From an uncultured Draconibacterium sp. (lineage in GTDB: Bacteria > Bacteroidota > Bacteroidia > Bacteroidales > Prolixibacteraceae), in NCBI RefSeq assembly GCF_963676815.1, contig NZ_OY781365.1, forward strand, positions 310,001-374,000: a stretch of DNA of 64,000 nt, written 5' to 3'. A program made the position numbers and the translations under genes. Numbering within the stretch: position 1 is the first letter of the stretch; every line of letters starts with the position of its first letter. Positions 20,047 through 28,659 of this stretch are shown here, piece by piece. The notes under the pieces were generated by a model. The model searched no databases. It worked only from the letters and a program-made list of their open reading frames with translations, and was not told where the DNA came from.

Positions 20047-20577
20047 CTCACATCGTTTTTAATTTAGTAATTACTGTTGCCGATCCAGGTTCAGAAAAGC
20101 GACCGGCAACTTCCTATTTGAATTTATTTCTTTTTCTATTTCGAGTTTTTTGTTTTAAAGGATACTGCAAATCGTTGTTGATTGTATTTACGATTCTCAG
20201 TAATAGTCAGACATTGTTGATTAAGTTTTTGTCATAGGCTGAAAATTTAAGTTTGATTTTTTACAGTTATTACTTTTAGAATTGTTTACACACTTCTTGT
20301 TTAATTTAGTTCTACCAAGAAAAGGAAAACCACAAAATCGTACGATAACAGATGTTCAGGAAACTAGCACAAATGTAAAAGACAATAACAACCAACTAGT
20401 TTAGAGACATTTAAAACACCTACATGAGAAGAAAATAATAATTGATATAAACATTTGAGAAGAGGCTTGCCCCAATGTTGTTAAAAAAGTGCCGACGTAC
20501 CGAATCTGTTAAAATGCGTATGGAGTAGCATATATACAACACTTCAACACACGAGCCACAAGTTTTAGTCCAGTGTT
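20047..20577. other. upstream region and long leader of the locus 1 susC gene
   Basis: No gene is seen here. The stretch is AT-rich, holds the candidate promoter element at 20370-20377, and has oppositely oriented short repeats around 20362-20400 (AACTAGCAC and CCAACTAGT). To the right it merges into decayed copies of the 42-bp tandem repeat. Confidence 0.6.
20362..20377 (-). promoter_or_regulatory. candidate promoter/operator of the susC operon (locus 1)
   Basis: On the minus strand 20370-20377 reads TACATTTG, matching TAnnTTTG. It is embedded in a 15-nt word (AACTAGCACAAATGT, plus strand, 20362-20376) that also occurs exactly at 25123-25137 upstream of HTCS1. If it is the -7 element, the 5' leader of susC is about 315 nt. 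No -33 element at proper spacing is obvious. Confidence 0.45.
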
Positions 20578-21040
20578 GCAGCATTGCATTGGGGGTCTCA
20601 CTAAAATATTTCCTCTGCTGCACAACTGCGACATGGGTCTCACGATATTTTTTAACTGTATCACAGTTGCAGGAGGGGTCTAAATAATATTTCTTGCTTG
20701 TTGCAGAGCTGCAGGAGGCCTCCCAGAATTATTTTTGCTTGTTACACAGCTGCAGGAGGGGTTTAAATAATATTTTTTGCCTGTTGCAGAACTGCAGGAG
20801 GGGTCCAAATAATATTTTTTGCTTGTTGCACAGCTGCAGGAAGGTTTCCAATAATATTTCCGGCTTGTTACACAGCTGCAGGAAGCCTCCCATAATTATT
20901 TTTTGCTTGTTGCAGAGTTGCAGGAGGGGTCTAATTATTATTTCTTGCCTGCTGCACAGCTGCGGGAAGGCTGCCAGAAAAATTTCGGGCATGTTGCACG
21001 GTTGCAGCAAACAATCCACAACTATTTCTATCCTGTTGCA
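20578..21040. repeat. tandem array of a 42-bp unit, about 11 copies
   Basis: The GCAGG-type core recurs at 20586, 20628, 20669, 20711, 20752, 20794, 20836, 20878, 20920, 20962 and 21004, so the spacing is 42 bp with two 41-bp units. Each unit joins a GC-rich half (TGCACAGCTGCAGGAGGGGT) to an AT-rich half (AAATAATATTTTTTGCTTGT). The array ends at the stop codon of HTCS1 (21045-21047). Frames of repeated 14-residue units are open on both strands, but the 41-bp units break them and substitutions are not confined to third codon positions, so it is probably noncoding. Confidence 0.9.
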
Positions 21041-21044
21041 ACTT

Positions 21045-24000
21045 TTACTTGTCGAAATAAGCTTTTGGAGTAACGCCAAAATATTCTTTAAAACGACGGC
21101 TAAAATAAGCCGGACTGGAGAAGCCGGTTTTGTATGCCGCTTCAGAAATATTACAGGTACCGCTGGCGATTAACTTAACTGCCTCGCGCAAACGGATTGA
21201 GCGGATAAACTCGGTGGCCGAACAATCGGTGAGTTTTTTTAGCTTCACATGAAGCAGCGAACGACTGATTCCCATTTCGTTTACCAGGTAGGAAACATCG
21301 AGATTTGGACGATCGATATTCTCTCGTATCAACTTGCTTATCTTTTCAATAAACTCTTTATCCGACTCCGAGCTTGCTACCTCGGTAGGCAACATTTGCA
21401 CATCCGATTTAAAACGCTCGATCAGGCGTTTACGCGTATTCAGCACATTTTCAATCAGTTTAATCAAAATATGTGGCAAGAATGGCTTTTCAATGTAGTA
21501 GTCGGCACCCGTTTGCAAGCCCTCGTATTCATTCTCTTCGCCACTTTTGGCAGTAAGCAAAATAACCGGAATATGCGACGTTCGAATATCGGTTTTCAGT
21601 TTACGTGTCAATTCAAAACCATCAATACCAGGCATCATTACGTCACTGATAATTAAATCAGGAAGTCCCTCTTCCACTTTTTCCATGCCTTTGGTACCAT
21701 CAATTGCCGTTATAACCTTATAGTCATTAATAAGCGTTTCTGAAATAAATTCCAGCAGCTCGCGGTTATCATCAATCACCAATATAGTTGGGTGCGTGCT
21801 CAACCGTTCTACCTCATCGCGTAAAACAGGCATGGGTTTTAGGTCGTCGGCCAGCGTAACATGTGGTATGTATTGCTCGGTGCCAATTAGTATTTCGTTA
21901 TCGCTGTATGCTTTTCGCGAAACCGGAAGCTGCACAACAAACACTGCACCCTTTCCTACTGCGCTACGCACATCAATGGTTCCTTTATGCAGCTTTACCA
22001 AACTGTTTACCAAAGCCAGACCAATTCCCGAGCCGGCAATTTGCGAATCGGGCATTCCGTCGACGTGGTAAAAACGATCAAAAATCCTTTTCAATTTCGA
22101 TGGATCGATTCCGATGCCGTTGTCGGCAACCGTAACTTTCAACATTTTAAACCTGGCATCATCAGGTCGCATTTCTATTTTAACATCTACCTCGCCACCT
22201 TCTTTGGTAAACTTTAATGCATTCGAAATCAAATTAATAAGAATATTCTCCAGTTTCTTACAATCAACCCAAATACTGGAATCTAAATTGATCATCTCGA
22301 AATTAAAGGCAATTGATTTTGACTCGGCCGACTCAACAAATGCTTCTTCAATGTCTTTCAGCAGGGTTGTAATATTTTGGTGACTAACCTGTAGTTTTTC
22401 TTTTCCGTTTTCAATTTTCCGGAACTCCAGCAGCTGGTTAATCAGCGTAAGCAAACGATGTGCATTATTCATAATGCCTTTCATTTTCTTATTGAGTGCC
22501 GGAGTTAGTTTTTCATCTTCAAAGATGCGGGTTAAGGGCCCAACAATTAATGTTAACGGAGTGCGCAACTCGTGTGAAACATTCGTAAAAAATTCCAACT
22601 TAAAATTATTAAGTTCAGTATGGTACTCCCGTTCGCGGCGCTCCATTTCGGCCAATGCTTTCGATTTTTGAATACGTGTTGCAACCACATAAAATGCCAC
22701 CAACAACAGAACAAAAAGCAGAAAATAAATAAAGAATCCCCAGTTTGACAACCAGAAAGGAGGTTCGATAATAATTTTTAAGGTATTGGCTTTGCTTCCC
22801 CATTCGGTATTATCGGTTGAAGCTTTTACATGAAAGAAATATTCGCCCGGCCCCAGGTTGGTGTAAGTAGCAAAATCGCGGTTACCAACGTAGTTCCACG
22901 AGTTCTCGAAATTCTCGAGATAATAAGCATACTGGCAGTTACCTTTGTTTTCGAAATGTAAGCCTGTATACTCAATTGTAAACACATTTTGTTTGTATTT
23001 TAAATGAATCTCGGGATGTAAATTTAAAGCTTGTTTAAGTGCCTGTCCTTCGCCCGGCACCACTGACTGATTAAACAACTGCAGCCCTCTGAAAACAACA
23101 TCAAGTTCTTTCTCTACCTCCGGTTTATCCTTTTCGTTAAACGAAATCATTCCGCGGTTAGCACCAAAATAAATTTCTCCGGTGTGGCTTTTATACGATG
23201 CCCTGTAATTAAACTGCTCAAACGGCAATCCCGATTCGCGATTATACCATATTATTTCGTCAGTTTCGGGTTTAAATTTTACCATTCCCTTGTCGCCACT
23301 AACCCATAAATAACCATCGTTTCCTTCTTCCAAACTAAAAATCCACGAAAACGGGAAACCGGTTGATTCGTTGTAGCGGGAAATCGAATCAGTTTTAAGA
23401 TCGTAACCATATAAACCATGCAGGCAATCGCCAATCCACACGCGGTTTTTCGAATCGGTTTTAACAAAGTTGATGTTCTTTAAAATTGATAAACCCGGCA
23501 GCTGATTGAATTCTTGTTCCTTTTTATCAAAATAGAACACCCCGATAATGGATGAAAACCAAATGCGGTCTTTGCTATCGTACATAAATTCAACTTGCAC
23601 TCCATTGAAGGTTTCGGGCTGAAAATGCGACAGTTTTTTTGTTATGGTATTCCACACAGCAACTCCTGCCGAGGTGGAAATAAATACAGAATCGCCGGAA
23701 TGTATCAAACTATATACATCATTTGACGGCAATTGCGGATGGTTTTCCATCCTTATATATTCAAACTTATTGGTATTTAAGTTGATAATATTAACCCCGC
23801 CGGTATAGGTCGCTACCCACAAACGACTAGGTGTTTCAAAAAGCAAATCGTGCACGTTATTAAACGACAGGCCATTGCTTTCATTAATTTCTCTAACAAT
23901 CCGACCTTCCTCAATGTCAATCTGGTTTATGCCCATGTCTTCCATGCCCACCCAAATGCTACCGTTTTCATCTTCGGTAATGCAACTCACTGCACTCCCG

Positions 24001-25070
24001 CTTAAATGTTGTTCGCCGGTACCTGCCTGCCAAACCTGGAAAAAATCTGGTGTATTACTCCAAAAGTTTATACCGCCGAAATAAGTTCCCAACCACATAT
24101 TTCCATCGCGGTCGCAAAAAATATCATAAATCGGATTTGTATTTATTCCTTCCGGATTTCTAATATCGTGCTGATAATAATCGAAAGTTTCGGTGTAAGG
24201 CGACCACACACATAAACCATCTTCGGTACCTATCCAAACGCGCCCTTGTTGGTCTTCGCTAATTGTGTGCACCAGGTTGTGCAACAAATGCCGGTTCCCT
24301 TTTTCATTAACAGAGAATTTCTGCGATTGCCCGTTGGTAAGATTTATTTGGTATAAACCGTCGGCATAGTTACCAACCCACACAAAATTGTTATTGTCGA
24401 TATAAAAATGAGAAATACCGTTGGTAATAAATCCGTCGGGTAAACTAAAATGCCGTTGTTGTTGGCGCTGCAAATCAAAAATAAGCAACATTCCGTTATC
24501 GCTTATTGCCATTAAGCGGCCTGCTTTTTCAAGTACATTTATTACGCGTGTGTTTTCGGGCAACGTGGCAAAACTTACATACTCAGCAAAACTTTTTGTC
24601 TGCTTTGTTTTGGTATCAAAAAAACGAATTCCTTCTTGCTGAATAACCCAATATCCGTTTTTCGATTCGCGTAATTCAATAATTCGTCCCAATTTATTTA
24701 TTGGTTCGTAAGGTTCAAAAACCTCTTTTCTGAAATTGAATGAATAAAAGATATCATCAGTACTCTGCACCAGCAAAGTAGAGTCGGCAGTATGAAAATG
24801 GTTCCATTTACTCCAGATATCAAAGCTGGTTCCATCTTCGTTAACCGCCTGAAAAGTTTTAAAATATTTCCCATCAAACCGGCACACCGAACTTCGTGTT
24901 GCGGCCCAGATAAAACCAAACTGATCCTGACAAATATTTTTAATATATGATGATGGTAAACCGTCTTCGTTGGTGTAGTGTGTAAAGGTTAGTTTCCCGC
25001 CGTTTGCATTAGCAAAAAAAGCAAGAAACAGGGAAATACAAATAAGAGCTATTTTTAACCGGCTTTTCAT
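21045..25070 (-). CDS. hybrid two-component system sensor/regulator HTCS1
   Basis: One polypeptide of about 1341 residues carries a complete HTCS. It has a signal peptide (MKSRLKIALICISLFLAFF), a periplasmic two-component-regulator propeller (about 25-690, with DGLPSSYIKNICQDQFGFIW and WIGTEDGLCVWSP blades), a Y_Y_Y domain (about 720-790), one membrane segment (WGFFIYFLLFVLLLVAFYVV), a HisKA domain with NVSHELRTPLTL, a HATPase domain (NLISNALKFT, DNGIGID, GSGIGLAL), a receiver (VIDDNRELLEF, IISDVMMPG) and a C-terminal AraC helix-turn-helix (ISEAAYKTGFSSPAYFSRRF). All key residues are present. It should sense an oligomer in the periplasm and activate the adjacent susC operon. The ATG at 25070 is chosen because it begins the signal peptide. 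It is a clear paralogue of HTCS2. Confidence 0.96.
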   Translation of the reverse strand: MKSRLKIALICISLFLAFFANANGGKLTFTHYTNEDGLPSSYIKNICQDQFGFIWAATRSSVCRFDGKYFKTFQAVNEDGTSFDIWSKWNHFHTADSTLLVQSTDDIFYSFNFRKEVFEPYEPINKLGRIIELRESKNGYWVIQQEGIRFFDTKTKQTKSFAEYVSFATLPENTRVINVLEKAGRLMAISDNGMLLIFDLQRQQQRHFSLPDGFITNGISHFYIDNNNFVWVGNYADGLYQINLTNGQSQKFSVNEKGNRHLLHNLVHTISEDQQGRVWIGTEDGLCVWSPYTETFDYYQHDIRNPEGINTNPIYDIFCDRDGNMWLGTYFGGINFWSNTPDFFQVWQAGTGEQHLSGSAVSCITEDENGSIWVGMEDMGINQIDIEEGRIVREINESNGLSFNNVHDLLFETPSRLWVATYTGGVNIINLNTNKFEYIRMENHPQLPSNDVYSLIHSGDSVFISTSAGVAVWNTITKKLSHFQPETFNGVQVEFMYDSKDRIWFSSIIGVFYFDKKEQEFNQLPGLSILKNINFVKTDSKNRVWIGDCLHGLYGYDLKTDSISRYNESTGFPFSWIFSLEEGNDGYLWVSGDKGMVKFKPETDEIIWYNRESGLPFEQFNYRASYKSHTGEIYFGANRGMISFNEKDKPEVEKELDVVFRGLQLFNQSVVPGEGQALKQALNLHPEIHLKYKQNVFTIEYTGLHFENKGNCQYAYYLENFENSWNYVGNRDFATYTNLGPGEYFFHVKASTDNTEWGSKANTLKIIIEPPFWLSNWGFFIYFLLFVLLLVAFYVVATRIQKSKALAEMERREREYHTELNNFKLEFFTNVSHELRTPLTLIVGPLTRIFEDEKLTPALNKKMKGIMNNAHRLLTLINQLLEFRKIENGKEKLQVSHQNITTLLKDIEEAFVESAESKSIAFNFEMINLDSSIWVDCKKLENILINLISNALKFTKEGGEVDVKIEMRPDDARFKMLKVTVADNGIGIDPSKLKRIFDRFYHVDGMPDSQIAGSGIGLALVNSLVKLHKGTIDVRSAVGKGAVFVVQLPVSRKAYSDNEILIGTEQYIPHVTLADDLKPMPVLRDEVERLSTHPTILVIDDNRELLEFISETLINDYKVITAIDGTKGMEKVEEGLPDLIISDVMMPGIDGFELTRKLKTDIRTSHIPVILLTAKSGEENEYEGLQTGADYYIEKPFLPHILIKLIENVLNTRKRLIERFKSDVQMLPTEVASSESDKEFIEKISKLIRENIDRPNLDVSYLVNEMGISRSLLHVKLKKLTDCSATEFIRSIRLREAVKLIASGTCNISEAAYKTGFSSPAYFSRRFKEYFGVTPKAYFDK

Positions 25071-25122
25071 TTTCACACTCACACTTTTAGCACCATACAA
25101 AAGTAATTTCAGAACACACACC

Positions 25123-25138
25123 AACTAGCACAAATGTT
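25123..25138 (-). promoter_or_regulatory. candidate promoter element of HTCS1
   Basis: The plus strand carries AACTAGCACAAATGT at 25123-25137, identical to the word upstream of susC 1. On the minus strand 25131-25138 reads AACATTTG, near the TAnnTTTG consensus, about 60 nt upstream of the HTCS1 ATG. The same CACAAATGTTCTG sequence precedes HTCS2 at the same distance. Confidence 0.4.
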
Positions 25139-25215
25139 CTGAAAACTTTAAAATTTATGCAAATTAACTTGTTTCAAAAGAAAAACAAGCCGATAACAAC
25201 CATTCATAACGTAAA

Positions 25216-25252
25216 AGGGCCGATCAAAAGCGAAATGCTTTTAACCGACCCT
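25216..25252 (-). terminator. rho-independent-type terminator, duplicated copy
   Basis: A 16-bp stem (AGGGCCGATCAAAAGC with GCTTTTAACCGACCCT, some G-U pairs) and a 5-nt loop, followed by a short U run on the minus strand. It is the copy of the susD terminator at 39683-39719. Here it lies between the locus 2 operon and HTCS1, so it probably ends the inserted operon. Confidence 0.7.
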
Positions 25253-25284
25253 AAATACCAAATTAAACTAAAAACGATGTGAAA

Positions 25285-25468
25285 TTAATAACCCGGGTTC
25301 TGCACCAGGTTTGGATTGGTATTTAATTCTGATTCACCAATTGGGAATAAAATCGTATGCTCGCCTTGTGGCGTGTGGTTGTACCAGCTTTTGGTTTGAT
25401 AAACACCAAAACGGATCATATCTGTTCTGCGTCGGAACTCGGCTGCAAACTCCCAGCCTAATTCATCA
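25285..25468 (-). pseudogene. severed 3' end of a susD gene
   Basis: These 184 bp encode DELGWEFAAEFRRRTDMIRF and onward to NPNLVQNPGY and a stop, identical to the C-terminus of the locus 3 SusD. There is no upstream coding part: the homology stops abruptly at 25468 and unrelated sequence follows. It is a remnant created when the segment between the 340-bp repeats was inserted or rearranged. It has no signal peptide or sensible start and should not be functional. Confidence 0.93.
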
Positions 25469-25579
25469 TTATTAACCACAATATATCGGATGTTAATTAA
25501 CAAAATCTGAAGAATAAAATTCTACACTAAGTCAGCCTCAAAAGGTAAAAGTGTTATTAAAACGAAATTGATGTCACCA

Positions 25580-26965
25580 TTATTTTATAAACGAGTTATC
25601 AATTGTTGTACCGTCAAGCTTTATTCGGTACGGCCATTGTTCTTCTTTAGGATCATCGTCTGATGGAGGTCCCCAGCGCATAACTATTGGCCAGTGTTCT
25701 GTTGGTGCTCCACTTACTACCAGCCATAAATATTCTGTGTTTTCAGGAACAACAAAATTTACTTTTCCCTTTGCTCTCCGATTTATATTTCCATAAACCC
25801 GGCTTCCGTCTTTCAATGATGCCACAAAACCATATCGCCAACCCGCTTTGTCTAATTTTACTGCGGCATACCCGTCAGCTCCGGCAATACCTTCAAACTC
25901 CAAATGAACTTTCGTTCCTGAAGCCGGGACATTTAACTTAATCCCGTTATACCCGTAGTTTTGAGGACACTTTGTTGAATCGATACGGTACCATCCTTTA
26001 CCTGCATCATTAAGAATAGTATAATGTTGATTGGCATAGCGATGAGCGACTTTTTCTACCCGTTTCAGATCCCAGGTAATGAAGTGCCTTGATGCATCGA
26101 ACATCTCATCGTTAAACTGTTGTTGATTCAAATTAGTTATTCGTTTGTATGTAGTTACAACGTCTTCGCCTTTTTGAGTTGAACGAGACAATTTTCCGAA
26201 AAAATCCTTACCTCGCTTTTCTGACCAATATTCAAGCACATAAGGAGAATGATACATGTTTGCCGAATGCAGAAAAGCATAATGAGTCTGTTTCATAAAA
26301 TCAACCAGGTGGTAATTTTCAAAGGTCATCCATTCGGGGTAAACCTGCCATAGCATGTATTGTGCCGACATTTCCATTATTCCTCCCATAGGGCCGGTTC
26401 CGGCATCAATACTCGACATGTATTGAAACGAATGTCCGAGTTCGTGAGCCAATGTTCCGAATGGCATTTTATTTATCCGTTGACATGGGGTCCACAGCGC
26501 TCCTATTTTATCTTCGAGCCCACCACCATAAGCAGTACGGTCTTTATCATCGGAAAAAACAATCACGATCATTTTATATTTATCGGTAAGCGAATTACCT
26601 TTCTCAACCATCTTCAGCGTGTCGCGATAATACTGGTAGAAACGCTCAACTTCGCTCGATAATTTTTTCACATCAAAACGTTTCTCTTCATCCGTATTTT
26701 TCATTGGGTCATCACCATAAATCTTATCCCAAAAAATAGCTACGTTTTCCGATTCCATCATGTGCTTATAACTAAACTGGCTTTCCGGATCATTAAAATC
26801 ATTCCCTATCGGAACACGGTCGATTTCTTTAGGAAGGTATAACTCCTTTTTTTTGCCAGCAACAGAAATGTCTTTCAATAATAAAGGGGGTTTTGCTTCT
26901 GCCAAATAAAAAGAGAGGAGTAAAAATGCCAATGCATAAATTCGAAAAGTTGATATTGATTTCAT
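25580..26965 (-). CDS. DUF6055-like exported zinc-peptidase-like protein (locus 2, copy B)
   Basis: This 461-residue protein has a signal peptide (cleavage near YLAEA). The domain starts with PIGNDFNDPESQFSYKHM, followed by ENVAIFWDKIYGDDP, and has LAHELGHSFQYMSS near residue 180, an HExxH zinc motif. The C-terminal beta-rich part has GWRYGFVASLKDGSRVYGNI and YLWLVVSGAPTEHWP. It aligns along its length with the neighbouring 467-residue protein and with the frameshifted locus 1 protein, but lacks a DUF4859 domain and a lipobox. I call the family DUF6055 from memory; protease activity is inferred only from the HELGH motif. It is the last gene of the locus 2 operon, 223 bp from its neighbour. 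Confidence 0.75.
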   Translation of the reverse strand: MKSISTFRIYALAFLLLSFYLAEAKPPLLLKDISVAGKKKELYLPKEIDRVPIGNDFNDPESQFSYKHMMESENVAIFWDKIYGDDPMKNTDEEKRFDVKKLSSEVERFYQYYRDTLKMVEKGNSLTDKYKMIVIVFSDDKDRTAYGGGLEDKIGALWTPCQRINKMPFGTLAHELGHSFQYMSSIDAGTGPMGGIMEMSAQYMLWQVYPEWMTFENYHLVDFMKQTHYAFLHSANMYHSPYVLEYWSEKRGKDFFGKLSRSTQKGEDVVTTYKRITNLNQQQFNDEMFDASRHFITWDLKRVEKVAHRYANQHYTILNDAGKGWYRIDSTKCPQNYGYNGIKLNVPASGTKVHLEFEGIAGADGYAAVKLDKAGWRYGFVASLKDGSRVYGNINRRAKGKVNFVVPENTEYLWLVVSGAPTEHWPIVMRWGPPSDDDPKEEQWPYRIKLDGTTIDNSFIK

Positions 26966-27104
26966 TCGTGTAATTTTATTGTGTTAATGAGTAGTTGGGA
27001 GTCTCTATAGAGTCATAATAACTTACATTGTTTATATTATTCAAAACTGTAGCATTTAATAGTTCAATACAAGTAAACGTTATACCGTATGAAAATTAAG
27101 GATG

Positions 27105-27135
27105 TATATCCCCCTGCTTTTCAACGGGGGATATA
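27105..27135 (-). terminator. stem-loop downstream of the locus 2 DUF6055-like gene A
   Basis: A perfect 10-bp stem (TATATCCCCC at 27105-27114 with GGGGGATATA at 27126-27135) and an 11-nt loop, about 55 nt past the stop codon at 27189. No U-tract follows on the transcribed strand; a T run precedes it instead. It may be a processing or protective hairpin between two cistrons rather than a full terminator. Confidence 0.4.
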
Positions 27136-27188
27136 ACTACTTCTATCAAAAAAAAAAACACCTTATTTAAACACAATTACTGTGCTTT

Positions 27189-28592
27189 CTAATAAAGCTC
27201 GGTATTACTTAATTTTATTTCGTAAGGCCATTGTTCGTCATTGCTCGAATCATTGTCGCAAATATGTTCCCAATGTTCTTCAGGAGCTCCGGATACAACC
27301 AGCCACAAATAAGTTGTATTATCAGGAACCGAAAATGTAACCTCTCCTGTTGCATCAGAATATATATCTCCGTACACTTTTTCTCCGTTTGATTTTTCTG
27401 CTAAGAAAGCATACCTCCATCCTGCCTTATCAACATTAACAGCATGGTATCCTTCCGCTCCGGCTAAACCACGAAAGTTAAGCGTAACTTCTTTTCCAGT
27501 GGCAGGCACCTTCAGCCTGATAGCATTGAAACCATAATTCTGAGGACACTTGCTGCTGGCAATTCGATACCATCCGTTTCCTATCAAATCTAAGTTCGTA
27601 GTGTATTTATTCGCAAAACCGTTGGCATGTTCACGAATACGATCCATATCCCAGGTTATAAATTTCATTGCTGCATCTGCCATTTCATTGTTGAAAGTAG
27701 CCTGGTCGATTCCCGTAATTCTTTTATAGGTCATTACCGGGTCCTCTCCCTCCATTGCCTCGTTCCATAATTTACCAACAAAATCTCGTCCATGCTTATC
27801 AGACCAGTATTCCAATACAAAAGGATTGTCGTACATAATATCTTCATGAAGAAAAGTTTTATGTGTATTCAGCAAATAATTATCAACGTGATACGATTCA
27901 AACTGCATCCACGTTGGATAATACTGAAATAGCATATACTGAGAGGTCATTTCAAAAATCGATTGGATATTACTTCCTGCAGGTGCACTGCTGTATCCCC
28001 AATGTCCATCGCAGGCTACCATATATTGAAAAGCGTGTCCCATTTCATGCGCCATTGCTCCATAGGGTTTGGTTTGTATCCTACCGGGGGTAAGCCACAT
28101 TGCTCCAATTTTATTGTCAGCTCCGCCTCCATAAACAGTTCCCTCATCGCTGTAGTACACATAAAAATTCATCCGGTATTTGTCGGTAAGAGAACTACCT
28201 TTTTCCACGAATTTCAACGTATCGCGGTAAAACTCGTACATTTTTTCACTTTCTTCCATAAGGTCATCTAGTTGAAAGCGATACTTAGAATCGGTAACGG
28301 TTGAAGGAGAATCGCCAAAACCAGCTTCCCAAAATGCAACCAGGTTCTGAGTTTCCTTCATTCTGTAAACATTAAACTGGCTTGCACTGTTCTGGTAATC
28401 GTTTCCCTGCTGAACATTCCATATATTTTCAGGATAGTAGGTATCTTTTGGATTCTGCTCCGGAACTTCGGGCTCCTCGGGTTTATCAGGATTTATCGGA
28501 TCAACAGGAGAATCTCCAGAGTCGCCGCAACTATTCAGCAACAAAACTGACATCAGTACTAAAAAAGAGAGCAATATATTATGTTTAATCAT
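27189..28592 (-). CDS. DUF6055-like zinc-peptidase-like lipoprotein (locus 2, copy A)
   Basis: This 467-residue protein has a lipobox (LLNSCGDSG) and a Pro/Glu-rich linker (about residues 25-50). Its domain contains NDYQNSASQFNVYRMKETQN, MAHEMGHAFQYMV near residue 185 (HExxH zinc motif), FVLEYWSDKHGRDFVGKLW and a C-terminal YLWLVVSGAPEEHWE. It is very similar to the 461-residue protein after it, so the two are tandem paralogues, one lipid-anchored and one with a plain signal peptide. It starts 67 bp after the SusD gene and belongs to the same operon. A surface role in cutting a protein or glycoprotein substrate is plausible but inferred. Confidence 0.75.
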   Translation of the reverse strand: MIKHNILLSFLVLMSVLLLNSCGDSGDSPVDPINPDKPEEPEVPEQNPKDTYYPENIWNVQQGNDYQNSASQFNVYRMKETQNLVAFWEAGFGDSPSTVTDSKYRFQLDDLMEESEKMYEFYRDTLKFVEKGSSLTDKYRMNFYVYYSDEGTVYGGGADNKIGAMWLTPGRIQTKPYGAMAHEMGHAFQYMVACDGHWGYSSAPAGSNIQSIFEMTSQYMLFQYYPTWMQFESYHVDNYLLNTHKTFLHEDIMYDNPFVLEYWSDKHGRDFVGKLWNEAMEGEDPVMTYKRITGIDQATFNNEMADAAMKFITWDMDRIREHANGFANKYTTNLDLIGNGWYRIASSKCPQNYGFNAIRLKVPATGKEVTLNFRGLAGAEGYHAVNVDKAGWRYAFLAEKSNGEKVYGDIYSDATGEVTFSVPDNTTYLWLVVSGAPEEHWEHICDNDSSNDEQWPYEIKLSNTELY

Positions 28593-28659
28593 TGTTGAGT
28601 TTTTAATTTGAAGAATTTGGAAAAGACATAATTGCCTTCTCCAAATTCCTACTCATAAT

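Larger units (their letters stand above)
25129..25468. repeat. 340-bp direct repeat, left copy
   Basis: Identical to 39596-39935 except for one base (T at 25207, C at 39674). It contains the end of an HTCS promoter region, a susD terminator and the last 60 or so codons of a susD gene. Outside both ends the two copies diverge at once. Confidence 0.95.

Noticed and set aside
20578..21040. Possible CRISPR array
   Set aside because: The repeats are contiguous without unique spacers, degenerate throughout, and no cas genes are nearby.
20694..21173. Open frame of 14-residue repeats (plus strand), with a similar one on the minus strand at 20729-21079
   Set aside because: Both are by-products of a 42-bp repeat unit free of stops in several frames. 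The 41-bp units break the frame, substitutions are not codon-biased and starts are weak.
25285..25503. Stand-alone 72-residue gene
   Set aside because: It is the copied tail of locus 3 susD fused to unrelated codons, with no signal or start support.
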